Source of the DNA: Humibacillus xanthopallidus
GTDB taxonomy: Bacteria; Actinomycetota; Actinomycetes; Actinomycetales; Dermatophilaceae
Reading direction: 5' to 3'
Length of the DNA stretch: 64,000 bases
NCBI RefSeq assembly: GCF_006716675.1
Contig: NZ_VFPM01000002.1
Location: 992,001 to 1,056,000, forward strand
Shown here: positions 21,178-28,767 of the stretch, in pieces
Numbering within the stretch: position 1 is the first letter of the stretch
Layout: every line of letters starts with the position of its first letter
Notes under the pieces: generated by a model
What the model saw: the letters and a program-made list of their open reading frames with translations, nothing else
The model's database searches: none
Told to the model about the DNA's origin: nothing
Program-made: the position numbers and the translations under genes

Positions 21178-21810
21178 TTATTCGGGGCGAGTCTTCGAGT
21201 CGATGATTCGCTGCATCCACCGGCTCGCGATCTGCTCGTCGAGGTCGCTGATCGCGTGTCCGGTGGGGAGTACCTCGTGTTCCACGGCTGCTCCCGCCCG
21301 GCGAAGGGTCTCGGCGAGTACGTGGCCGTCGCCAGGTGTCCTGCGGTCGTCGTGAGCACCATCGAGGAGCAGGACCGGGAGCCCGTTCAGTGGCTGCTCA
21401 GGATCGGCCGTGAACGGCGACAGGGCTCGGAGCAGGATCGCGCCGGAGAACGCCTCTGGTTGGGTCTGGAGGATGGCTGCCGCCATGATGGCGCCGTTGG
21501 AGAACCCGACGAGGATCGGGGGTCGGAGCACCCCGTGCTCGGACAGGGTGGTTCTGATGAGCTCGCAGAGCGGGGAGACTCGGGCTGCGAGGTCCTGCTC
21601 GTCAATGCCTCGGTCAACGAAACGGTGGAAGAACGCGAAGCCACCAGATGTCGCAACAGCCCCGCGAATGCTGATCCTGGCCGCGGAGGGCATGAGCCGT
21701 TCGGCGAGTGGGAGCAGATCTGTCTCGCGCCCGTCGGCACCATGGAGGAGCACGAGAGGAGCAGCGGAAGCGCCCGTTCCCTGGGCCGGGACAAAGACGT
21801 ACTCGTGCAT
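21178..21810 (-). CDS. Alpha/beta hydrolase, phospholipase/carboxylesterase-like
   Basis: Serine hydrolase of about 210 aa, similar to small carboxylesterases (YpfH/Estb-like). LVLLHGADGRETD near residue 20 forms the oxyanion region, GFSNGA near residue 102 holds the nucleophile Ser, the acid is likely in LLLDGAHDDRRTP and the His in LPTGHAISD near 190. The ATG at 21810 (MHEYVFVPAQG) is preferred over a longer frame to 21867 because it gives the normal family N-terminus. Substrate unknown. Confidence 0.82.
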   Translation of the reverse strand: MHEYVFVPAQGTGASAAPLVLLHGADGRETDLLPLAERLMPSAARISIRGAVATSGGFAFFHRFVDRGIDEQDLAARVSPLCELIRTTLSEHGVLRPPILVGFSNGAIMAAAILQTQPEAFSGAILLRALSPFTADPEQPLNGLPVLLLDGAHDDRRTPGDGHVLAETLRRAGAAVEHEVLPTGHAISDLDEQIASRWMQRIIDSKTRPE

Positions 21811-21917
21811 GACACACACGCTCTCACGCGCGGCCAGCGTGGGGCGACGCGAGCCCCCACCACGCAAACGCGCCTTTCCAGGCCGCTGATGGTGCGCGAG
21901 CGGAACCCGGCCGACCC

Positions 21918-22181
21918 TCAGCGCTCGGGGTCGGCCAACAGCTCCACGTCGACCTCGTCGCCGGCAACTCGGCCCGTCTGCTTGCGGGTCTCCGCATTGA
22001 ACGAGACGAGGTAACGACCTCCCATGACCCCGATGGTCGTCTTGTACGAGTAGCCGCCGTCAATCGTGACGATGACGGGCACTCGCTTCCCGCGGTTGAA
22101 GGCGAGCACCATCGACTCGGGCACCACGATGCCGACGTTGTTGCCGCCGGTCGCCTCAAGCACTGTCCGGAAGGTCGCCAT
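21918..22181 (-). CDS. DUF1905 family protein
   Basis: 87-aa protein matching the DUF1905 family: MATFRTVLEATGGNNVGIVVPES opens it and GRYLVSFNAETRKQTGRVAGDEV closes it. The domain is a small beta barrel of unknown function, often next to YdeI/OmdA-type proteins. TAGGGT (22194-22189) ends 7 bases before the ATG, so the gene is probably leaderless. A frame open to 22208 lies across that promoter and is not used. Confidence 0.8.
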   Translation of the reverse strand: MATFRTVLEATGGNNVGIVVPESMVLAFNRGKRVPVIVTIDGGYSYKTTIGVMGGRYLVSFNAETRKQTGRVAGDEVDVELLADPER

Positions 22182-22218
22182 GCGATCAACCCTAATCTCG
22201 CTGCACACGCACGGGGCC

Positions 22219-22713
22219 CTAGCGCTCCATCTGGACCTGCGACCGGTCGGGCTCGACGAGGTCTGGCAGCGAGGATGAGGTCGTGCGGGGCCAGGTCCAG
22301 GCGGAGCGCAGGATGAAGGCCAGGATCAGCACCTCGACTCCGATGGTGAGGCCGTAGTAGAAGGCCCAGTCCCAGGACGCTCCCGCGGCGTTGAACACGC
22401 AGATGGGGATGAAGAGCAAAGCGACGACGAGGTTCGTGGCGCGGTTCACCCGGGCGGGCAGCGTCATGGAGAGCAGCACCATCAGGGTCGGGATCGCTAT
22501 GAGCGCGAAGAACGCGCTCATCAAGGTCCCGCTGATGTCGAACACGAAGATCTCGCCACCTCTGATGACGTCGATCTCGCCTGGCTGGTAGAGGTGGAAG
22601 TAGTCGATGTAGATGACGAGGAACATGAAGCTGGTCCAGGCTGCCGCAAGCTTGGCCTGCACGGGGATCGTCGGGTTGTCGAGCGGGCTCGGGGTTGTCG
22701 TTCGGATGGTCAT
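22219..22713 (-). CDS. DUF6326 family membrane protein
   Basis: 164 aa with four hydrophobic helices (near 22-42, 60-82, 92-110, 115-137) and the YIDYFHLYQPGEID segment characteristic of the DUF6326 family. AGGAAGAAGAG precedes the ATG. It is divergent from a TetR-family gene, with three palindromic operators between, so it is likely repressed by that regulator. Function unknown. Confidence 0.8.
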   Translation of the reverse strand: MTIRTTTPSPLDNPTIPVQAKLAAAWTSFMFLVIYIDYFHLYQPGEIDVIRGGEIFVFDISGTLMSAFFALIAIPTLMVLLSMTLPARVNRATNLVVALLFIPICVFNAAGASWDWAFYYGLTIGVEVLILAFILRSAWTWPRTTSSSLPDLVEPDRSQVQMER

Positions 22714-22791
22714 CTCTTCTTCCTTCGTTAGGGGAGATCCGTCCGCCGGAGTGGAGGTGGCCCCTCAGCTCCCGGAGGACTCACGCTGGCT

Positions 22792-22836
22792 CGTACGCTG
22801 TACGTCGTACGCCGTACTATGAGCGTACGCTGTACG
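22792..22836. promoter_or_regulatory. Triple 13-bp TetR operator
   Basis: CGTACGCTGTACG (22792-22804), CGTACGCCGTACT (22806-22818) and CGTACGCTGTACG (22824-22836). Each is a palindrome of the form CGTAC-N3-GTACG. They lie between the divergent DUF6326 and TetR genes and are probable binding sites of the latter. Confidence 0.75.
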
Positions 22837-22869
22837 GTTGTCAAGCCGTTCCAGGGAGCGAGGAGACCC

Positions 22870-23544
22870 GTGTCTGTGAGGAAGCAACGTCAGGTCGCGT
22901 CAGACGCGGGGCTCAGCACGCAGCGGGTGGTGGTCGAGGCGATCCGGCTCGCCGACCGCGAGGGGGTCGACGGGCTGAGCATGCGCCGGCTGGCCGGCGC
23001 GCTCGGAGCGGGGGCGATGTCGCTCTACCACTACGTGGCGAGCAAGGAGGAGCTGCTCGACGCCATGATCGACGTCGTGTTCGAGGAGATCGAGCTCCCG
23101 CCCGAGGGGACCGACTGGCAGACGGCGATGCGACGGCGGTCGGTGTCCGCCCGAGAGGTTCTCGCACGCCACCCGTGGGCGATCGGGCTTATGGAGTCAC
23201 GGACATCGCCGGGGCCCGCGCACCTGCGCCACCGCGAAGCGGTCACCGCCTGTCTGCGCAGGGCCGGCTTCTCGGTCGTGATGGCGACGCACGCCAACTG
23301 GTTGCTCGACGTCTACGTCTACGGGTTCGCCCTGCAGGCAGCCAGCCTGCCGTTCGACACCGCCGATGAGTTCGCGGACATGGCCGAGGACGTCTTCCTG
23401 CCCCAGCTTCCTGCTGACGAGTTCCCCTACCTCAACGAGTCGGCCGCGGTGCTCGTCGCTGCCGGCTACGACCCGGCAGACGAGTTCTGCTTCGGCCTCG
23501 ACCTCGTCCTGGCTGCCCTCGAGCCCCTGAGAGGCTCCGCATAG
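22870..23544 (+). CDS. TetR/AcrR-family regulator
   Basis: 224-aa repressor with an N-terminal helix-turn-helix (LSMRRLAGALGAGAMSLYHYVASKEELL, residues 37-64) and a TetR_C-type ligand domain with conserved HPWAIGLMESR. The GTG at 22870 has AGGAG at 22861-22865. An upstream ATG at 22819 lies in the operator and is rejected. Divergent from the DUF6326 gene, with the triple operator between. It probably controls both genes. Ligand unknown. Confidence 0.87.
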   Translation: MSVRKQRQVASDAGLSTQRVVVEAIRLADREGVDGLSMRRLAGALGAGAMSLYHYVASKEELLDAMIDVVFEEIELPPEGTDWQTAMRRRSVSAREVLARHPWAIGLMESRTSPGPAHLRHREAVTACLRRAGFSVVMATHANWLLDVYVYGFALQAASLPFDTADEFADMAEDVFLPQLPADEFPYLNESAAVLVAAGYDPADEFCFGLDLVLAALEPLRGSA

Positions 23545-23550
23545 CGACGC

Positions 23551-23820
23551 TCAGAGGGGTCGCACCATCCGGTCGCACGCAGTGATCAGACGCTCCCGCA
23601 GCACCTGGCCGCGTTCGGCGAAGACGCGCTGCTCGGCGGCATACCGCGCCTTGCCCTCGGGCGTCTCGATGCGCACCGGCTCGTAGCCGAGCTCGCGCAG
23701 GTCGTAGGGCGCCGCTCGCATGTCGAGCGAACGGATGTCGCGGGCGAGCTCGAAGCAGTCCATGACGTGCTCGCACGCCACGACGGGCACGAGCTTGTGT
23801 GCCCACTTGTAGACGTCCAT
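23551..23820 (-). pseudogene. 3' fragment of a DNA-glycosylase-like gene (broken copy)
   Basis: The 89 codons match the C-terminal third of the intact gene at 33417-34298: MDVYKWAHKLVPVV against MDLYKWAHKLVPVV, and the stretch from ELARDIRSLDMRAA to LRELGYEP is identical. The first two thirds are missing and the codon before the ATG is TAG, so the longer protein cannot be read through. Similarity fades toward the 3' end. It lies in the same orientation as the intact copy, 9.6 kb away, which makes a pair of direct repeats. Confidence 0.8.
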
Positions 23821-23898
23821 CTACGCGTGGTCACCGCACACCCAAGTTCGGCACGAAGTCTTCCGCTCTTGCCGACGACAGGACGTCCCATGCGTCAG

Positions 23899-24618
23899 CT
23901 AGCGGACACGTCCCCAAACCACGGCGCCCCTTTTGGTCACGGTCACGGGCCGCTCGAACCCGGTCGCCGCCTCAGCCGCGGCTTGGGGGCTCAGTCCCCG
24001 ACCCCGAAGGAACTGCTCTACGGCAACGGCGTCGCGCAGCGACATTAGCGGCGCGTCCCAGCGCTCGACGTCGACGACGTCGAAAACCCGGCCGATCAGT
24101 TCCGCAGCGTCTTCGGCGTCGAAGGTGGACGGGTACCCCCATTCCGGCAGAACGGCCTCGAACTCCGGATCGTTGTAGCGGCTGGGCGCACACGCGACAA
24201 AGGTGCCCCCTGGGCGCAACACCATGGCGGCCTGACGCAGGACCGTGAGCGGCTCAGCGACGTGGTAGAGCATCCATAGTGCGGCGACGGCGTTGAAGGT
24301 CTCGCCGGCGAACGGGAGTCGCTCGGCGTCTGCCATGACAACGGGTGGCGGCGCTGTCGTCACGTAACGAGCTTGATCCAGGACCACAGTGGACAAGCCG
24401 CGATCTTGAAGGTGTCGAGCCAGTAGACCGTTCCCCCCGCCCAGATCGAGGACGCGCCCGCCCGCGTGCTGCAGCTGGAGTTGATCGGCTACCGGCTCAT
24501 GAACGTCTCCTGACGTCGAGAACAGTCGAGTTGCCGTTTGGTTCGTCAGAAACCGGTCAATGTCGAGGTCGTAGTCGACCGGTTGCGCTCGGGGCTGCTG
24601 AGCTTCAGGGCCTTTCAT
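23899..24618 (-). CDS. SAM-dependent methyltransferase (class I)
   Basis: 239-aa class I methyltransferase. Motif I VLDLGGGNGLLARHL near residue 60, post-I VVLDQARY, DAERLPFAGETFNAV near 100 and the VLRPGGTFVA motif near 140 are clear. The target is unknown. The ATG at 24618 is only 8 bases from the IS3 element (end at 24627), so the natural promoter and ribosome-binding site have been displaced. An in-frame GTG at 24639 lies inside the terminal inverted repeat and could be used only because of the insertion. Expression may be lost or driven from the IS end. Confidence 0.8.
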   Translation of the reverse strand: MKGPEAQQPRAQPVDYDLDIDRFLTNQTATRLFSTSGDVHEPVADQLQLQHAGGRVLDLGGGNGLLARHLQDRGLSTVVLDQARYVTTAPPPVVMADAERLPFAGETFNAVAALWMLYHVAEPLTVLRQAAMVLRPGGTFVACAPSRYNDPEFEAVLPEWGYPSTFDAEDAAELIGRVFDVVDVERWDAPLMSLRDAVAVEQFLRGRGLSPQAAAEAATGFERPVTVTKRGAVVWGRVR

Positions 24619-24626
24619 GCCCTTAT

Positions 24627-24651
24627 GGGACTGCTGCACGGATAGGTGACA
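24627..24651. repeat. IS3 left terminal inverted repeat
   Basis: 25 bp, exact reverse complement of 25869-25893. Confidence 0.95.
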
Positions 24652-24686
24652 CCTGATCTGTGGCGCTGAAGGGCGCCGCTGGAAGG

Positions 24687-24989
24687 ATGTTCACCGTGCC
24701 CAAGCCCTACCCCAAAGAGTTCCGTGACGACGTCGTGAACGTCGCTCGCGGCCGCGAGCCGGGCCAGTCGCTCAAGCAGATCGCGGCCGACTTCGGCATC
24801 GCCGAGTCCTGCCTGCGTAACTGGATGCGCGAGGCCGACGTCGAGGACGGCATCAAGCCAGGAGCCACAGCGGCTGAGAGTGCCGAGCTGCGCGAGGCCA
24901 AGAAACGGATCCGTCTGCTCGAGCAGGAGAACGAGGTCCTGCGCCGAGCCGCGGCGTACCTGTCGCAGGCGAACCTGCCGGGAAAATGA
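24687..24989 (+). CDS. IS3 transposase OrfA
   Basis: DNA-binding subunit of the transposase, about 100 aa. A helix-turn-helix (LKQIAADFGIAESCLRNWM) near residue 30 is followed by a leucine-zipper-like coiled coil (AKKRIRLLEQENEVLRRAAAYL) near residue 75. The ATG at 24687 abuts GGAAGG. GTG at 24696 has better spacing, and a GTG at 24660 is also in frame. The frame ends GGA AAA TGA. The heptamer G-GGA-AAA at 24980-24986 would let ribosomes slip -1 into orfB to make OrfAB. Confidence 0.92.
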   Translation: MFTVPKPYPKEFRDDVVNVARGREPGQSLKQIAADFGIAESCLRNWMREADVEDGIKPGATAAESAELREAKKRIRLLEQENEVLRRAAAYLSQANLPGK

Positions 24990-25861
24990 TGTACCCGCTC
25001 GTCCGCGAGCTGGCCGCCGACGGGATCCCCGTCGCGGTGACGTGCCGGGTCCTGAAACTCGCCCGCCAGCCGTACTACCGCTGGCTGGCGGCACCAGTCA
25101 CCGCGAGCGACAGAGCCGAGGCGCACCTGGCCAACGTCCTGTTCGACGCCCACCGGGACGACCCCGAGTTCGGCTACCGGTACCTGGCCGACGAGGCACG
25201 CGACGCCGGCCAGCAGGCCTGCGACCGGACCATGTGGCGGGTCTGCTCGGCCAACGGCTGGTGGTCGGCGTTCGGCAAGAAGCGCGGCAAGAACGGCAAG
25301 AAGCCCGGGCCACCGGTGCACGACGACCTCGTCCAGCGCGTCTTCACCGCCCCGGACCGGAACCGGCTGTGGCTCAGCGACATCACCGAGCACTGGACCG
25401 GTGAGGGCAAGCTCTACCTCTGCGCGATCAAGGACGTCTACTCCAACCGGATCGTCGGCTACTCGATCAGCGACCGGATGACCTCCCGGCTGGCCGTCGA
25501 CGCCCTGGCAAACGCGGTCGCCCGACGCGGGCAGGTCGCCGGCTGCATCCTGCACACCGACCGCGGATCGCAGTTCAGGTCACGGAGATTCGTCCGTGCC
25601 CTGCACCGGCACGGCATGGTCGGCTCGATGGGCAAGGTCGGCGCGGCCGGTGACAACGCCGCCATGGAGTCCTTCTTCGCCCTGCTGCAGAAGAACGTCC
25701 TGAACCGTCGAGCCTGGGACAGCCGCCAACAGCTACGGATCGCGATCGTCACCTGGATCGAACGGACCTACCACCGCCGACGCCGTCAGGACGCCCTCGG
25801 ACGATTGACCCCCATCGAGTTCGAGACCATCATGACCAAACCTGCCACTCAGGCAGCCTGA
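24986..25861 (+). CDS. IS3 transposase OrfB (DDE integrase core)
   Basis: Catalytic part of the transposase, 291 aa, with an rve-type DDE core. The first Asp is in LWLSDITEHW near residue 130, the second in ILHTDRGSQF near 190 and the Glu in AAMESFFALL near 225. It starts at ATG 24986, overlapping the orfA stop in the -1 frame, and can be made alone or as the fused OrfAB. No internal stop or deletion is seen. Confidence 0.93.
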   Translation: MMYPLVRELAADGIPVAVTCRVLKLARQPYYRWLAAPVTASDRAEAHLANVLFDAHRDDPEFGYRYLADEARDAGQQACDRTMWRVCSANGWWSAFGKKRGKNGKKPGPPVHDDLVQRVFTAPDRNRLWLSDITEHWTGEGKLYLCAIKDVYSNRIVGYSISDRMTSRLAVDALANAVARRGQVAGCILHTDRGSQFRSRRFVRALHRHGMVGSMGKVGAAGDNAAMESFFALLQKNVLNRRAWDSRQQLRIAIVTWIERTYHRRRRQDALGRLTPIEFETIMTKPATQAA

Positions 25862-25868
25862 CCCCACC

Positions 25869-25893
25869 TGTCACCTATCCGTGCAGCAGTCCC
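25869..25893. repeat. IS3 right terminal inverted repeat
   Basis: 25 bp, exact reverse complement of 24627-24651, followed by TAT. Confidence 0.95.
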
Positions 25894-25974
25894 TATCGTC
25901 ACGAGTAGCGACAGAACGGGCAACGCGTTTGCGCCCGGATCTGCCGCGGACGGGGACGTCCGATCTTGCCGCCG

Positions 25975-26184
25975 TCAGCGCTCCCCAAACCTCTGCTGGG
26001 CGGCCTGACGTGAGATGTCGAGTGCAGCACCGATCACGGTCCACGAGTCGCCCGCCGCACGGGCTGCGCGGACAGCCTCACGCAGCTCCTTCTCGGCGTC
26101 CGCGAGCTGGTTTCGGGCGGCGATGATACAGCGGAAGGACGCGGCATCGCGGGCCGGGTGAGTCGACGGGTCGAGCTGGTCCAA
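25975..26184 (-). CDS. Small helix-turn-helix-like protein
   Basis: 69-aa protein with a helical N-terminal part (AARNQLADAEKELREAVRAAR) and a C-terminal segment DSWTVIGAALDISRQAAQQRFG. This WxxIGxxLxxSRQAAxQRF pattern is recurrent in small actinobacterial proteins and looks like a degenerate helix-turn-helix. The only available start upstream is TTG at 26184, so the exact N-terminus is uncertain. It lies beside the IS element, in the island. Role unknown. Confidence 0.6.
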   Translation of the reverse strand: MDQLDPSTHPARDAASFRCIIAARNQLADAEKELREAVRAARAAGDSWTVIGAALDISRQAAQQRFGER

Positions 26185-26418
26185 ACCGGTGCGGTCGTGG
26201 TTGGTCTTCAGGGTTGGCCTGCATCAGGCCCGGAACGGGACAATCTGGCCATTCGTCGTGTGTGCGGAGTCTCGTGAGCGCACACTTGGTGGGGAGCACG
26301 ACGAGCGAGGATGCCGCAGCCAGAGAGCCCCGATCATCGAGTCCGTGGAGCATGCGCCGTCCTTCGGCGGTGCACGCCGAGGGATGTCCAGGTGTTGCCG
26401 CTCCCGAAGGAGAAGCGC

Positions 26419-27840
26419 ATGTGGTTGGACCTGATGACGTCCCAAGCCCTCAACGGCCAGCTGCCGTCACCACCGGGATCCCAGATTATCTACAGCGCCA
26501 AGAGCAGCACCGCCGTCACGGTCGACAACCGCTTGCCGATCCCGATTCTGGTGGTGCAGCTGGACACCAGTGGAGCACACTGTGATCCCGTCGTCCCGGT
26601 CCCCGCCACCTCAAGCGAGGTTCTGCACTCTTGGTACGGCAACGGGTATGCGGCTGTGCTGGCCCCGGCCACGGGCGGCTTCATCTGCTTCCTGGGGCCG
26701 CTGCCCGGCACGCCGACGGCGACGACATTCACCGTCGACGCTGATGCCCTGCTTCGCCCCAATGCCATTGGCCCGGTTCCCCTGCCGACGAACGACTCGA
26801 TCATCCCGGCCGATTCCGCACGCGTGGTGGTGGGGTGCGGCCAGGCAGCAAACGGTGCGAATCTGCTGCGGGAGCAGTACTGGCAACGACTTCCCGAGTC
26901 CACGACCTTGTCTCCGGACGAGCTGCTGACTCGTGCAACGACGGTGGTGTCTGGAATGTCGGATACGACGAGCGCCCAGCAAGAGCTCCAAAGCAGCCTG
27001 GGACTGTCGGCGTCAGGTGGCTGGGGCGCAGTCTCGGCGAGTGTCTCGTCGACGCTGAGCCTCTCCAGCACGTCCTTCCAGCAGGTCACGGTGACGACGG
27101 AAAGCACGATCTTCAACTCGAGCACCTTCGACAACTCCGGCTCAGGTGGTGCCTACCTGCTCTTCTGGCAGCTCACCGATGTCGTCACGGTACTCGACGC
27201 CAGCGGGCAGCCGAAGGCGTCGGTGGTGACGGCAATCCCGCCAGCCATCGTTGCGCGGCACACCTTGCCCGGCGACGTCGCGCAGTTCACCGTGCCAGCC
27301 GGTCTGGCCCCCGGACGGCACCTGGTGACCGCTCGTTCCAACGATCTGACAGCGACCGCTGATCTGGTCATCCCGGGCGGGCCGCTCGCGTCGCTCATGC
27401 CGCAGTACGGCGCGGCCGGAACCGACGTGCAGCTCCTAGCCTCCGGCTTCGCGAGCGGCCAGGCCTTCGAGGTCGAGATCGAGGTCAGCCCTGGGAGCGA
27501 CACCTATGGGGCCGCCACGGTCTCACCCGTCGGTGGCGTGACGACACCGGACGGCTCCATTCCACCAGGGACGACGCTGACGCTGCCGTCAGCGCCAGGT
27601 GACTACGCCCTTCGCGTGTCGGTGGGCTCGAGCGAGTCCTCGATGACGTGCACGGTGCTTGCCCCGGAGATCCTGCTCACCCCTGCGGTGGCTGGCCCTG
27701 GATCGACGGTCGCCGTGACCGGTGCTGCGTTTCCACCTGACTCGACGGTAGTGCTGAGCGTCACGGACGGAATGACCGAGACGACATTGGTGTCGCTGTC
27801 CACGGACGACGCAGGCAACGTGACAGGGGAGGAGGCGTGA
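26419..27840 (+). CDS. Unknown cassette protein 1: Ser/Thr-rich domain plus two Ig-like modules
   Basis: 473 aa, no signal peptide. Residues 1-290 are paralogous to the third cassette protein (28768-29739). Shared marks are NRLPIPI, IIPADSARVVVGCG...NGANLLREQYWQR near residue 135, and SASGGWGAVSASVSSTLSLSS near 200, followed by an alternating QQVTVTTESTIF strand. The alternating Ser/Thr-hydrophobic stretch is like insertion hairpins of aerolysin-type pore formers (inference). Residues 315-473 hold two IPT/TIG-like beta-sandwich modules (LMPQYGAAGTDVQLLASGF; LTPAVAGPGSTVAVTGAAF). AAGGAG at 26406-26411 supports the ATG. First of four closely linked genes. Confidence 0.72.
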   Translation: MWLDLMTSQALNGQLPSPPGSQIIYSAKSSTAVTVDNRLPIPILVVQLDTSGAHCDPVVPVPATSSEVLHSWYGNGYAAVLAPATGGFICFLGPLPGTPTATTFTVDADALLRPNAIGPVPLPTNDSIIPADSARVVVGCGQAANGANLLREQYWQRLPESTTLSPDELLTRATTVVSGMSDTTSAQQELQSSLGLSASGGWGAVSASVSSTLSLSSTSFQQVTVTTESTIFNSSTFDNSGSGGAYLLFWQLTDVVTVLDASGQPKASVVTAIPPAIVARHTLPGDVAQFTVPAGLAPGRHLVTARSNDLTATADLVIPGGPLASLMPQYGAAGTDVQLLASGFASGQAFEVEIEVSPGSDTYGAATVSPVGGVTTPDGSIPPGTTLTLPSAPGDYALRVSVGSSESSMTCTVLAPEILLTPAVAGPGSTVAVTGAAFPPDSTVVLSVTDGMTETTLVSLSTDDAGNVTGEEA

Positions 27841-28757
27841 TGGAATCACCAGAACCCGCCGCGTTGGCCTGGACGATGCCTGCACCCGTGTCAGCGGGCC
27901 CGGCCGGGCTGGCGGTGTCTGCCGTGGTTACGCAAGGGCAGCTGCAGTGCGTCTACCAGAATGCAAGCCCAACGCTAGGCGTCGCGGCGGCCGGCACCAG
28001 CGATGGCAGCACATGGGGCACGCCGACCGCGTATGCGCACCCCAGCAGCTCCTTGGAGGCTCCGGGCAACATCAGCGCTGCCCTCTTCCGCGGTGACATC
28101 TACTGTGCGGCCGTGTCGGGTTACGGGCCCCAGCCCGGCCCTCCCATCGTGGCCGCGCTGAGCTCCTCGGCCACCGTCACGACGCTGCCAGATCCGTCAG
28201 ACGATCCAACCGGGAGTCCGACTCTGGTGACGTTTGGTGAGGAGCTCTTCTGCTTCTACCGGGGTGGGAGCGGACGGGTCTGGTGGACAAGTACCACCGA
28301 CGGACAAGCTTGGGGCCCACCGGTGGCGGTGCCGGGTTGTCGGAGCGCAAGCGACCCCGCAGCGCTCTCCTTCAACGGGCGCCTCTACGTGGCCGGGTCC
28401 TCGATGGCGACACAGGCCCAGCTGTGGACAACCTCCTCGCCCAACGGCAGGTCATGGCGGGCGAGCTCCACGGCGTGTTCCGTCGGGGGAGCGCCGGTCC
28501 CAGCAGCCGGTCCGCCGGGTCTGGCAGTGTTCAACGGGGACCTCTACTGTGCAGTCGCTGCCAACGTCGGGTCCGGCAGTCTCGTCTTCCTCAGCACGGG
28601 GGACGGTCTCGCCTGGAGCACCCCCACCACGGTCCCCGAGGCTGACGTCCTCCCACCTGCCCGACCCAGCCTCCTCGCCTTCGGCATCGCCCTGTACTGG
28701 TTCCTGCCAGGCACTCAGGACGGCGGGCCGTTGGCCATGTGCAGCGTGCTGGACTGA
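27840..28757 (+). CDS. Unknown cassette protein 2: Asp-box beta-propeller, lectin-like
   Basis: 305 aa, no signal peptide. Four to five repeats of about 55-60 residues each contain an Asp-box-like motif: TSDGSTWGTP, TTDGQAWGPP, SPNGRSWRAS and TGDGLAWSTP, alternating with strands of the type FNGRLYVAGS / FNGDLYCAVA. This is the pattern of sialidase-like or fucose-lectin-like propellers. Catalytic sialidase residues are not evident, so glycan binding is more likely than hydrolysis (inference). It begins at the stop of protein 1 (GTGATG, either start possible), with GGGGAGGAGG just before, so it is coupled to it. Confidence 0.72.
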   Translation: MESPEPAALAWTMPAPVSAGPAGLAVSAVVTQGQLQCVYQNASPTLGVAAAGTSDGSTWGTPTAYAHPSSSLEAPGNISAALFRGDIYCAAVSGYGPQPGPPIVAALSSSATVTTLPDPSDDPTGSPTLVTFGEELFCFYRGGSGRVWWTSTTDGQAWGPPVAVPGCRSASDPAALSFNGRLYVAGSSMATQAQLWTTSSPNGRSWRASSTACSVGGAPVPAAGPPGLAVFNGDLYCAVAANVGSGSLVFLSTGDGLAWSTPTTVPEADVLPPARPSLLAFGIALYWFLPGTQDGGPLAMCSVLD

Positions 28758-28767
28758 GGGGGCAGCC

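Larger units (their letters stand above)
24627..25893 (+). mobile_element. IS3-family insertion sequence, 1267 bp
   Basis: A complete element: perfect 25-bp terminal inverted repeats (24627-24651 and 25869-25893, starting GGGACTGCTGCACGG), flanked on both sides by TAT as a possible 3-bp target duplication. It carries overlapping orfA and orfB joined by a -1 slippery heptamer. Both frames are intact and the repeats are perfect, so the element is probably recent and may be active. It is inserted directly upstream of a methyltransferase start. Confidence 0.93.

Noticed and set aside
26311..26418. N-terminal extension of cassette protein 1
   Set aside because: The extra 36 residues have no site and poor composition; AAGGAG lies just before the ATG at 26419.
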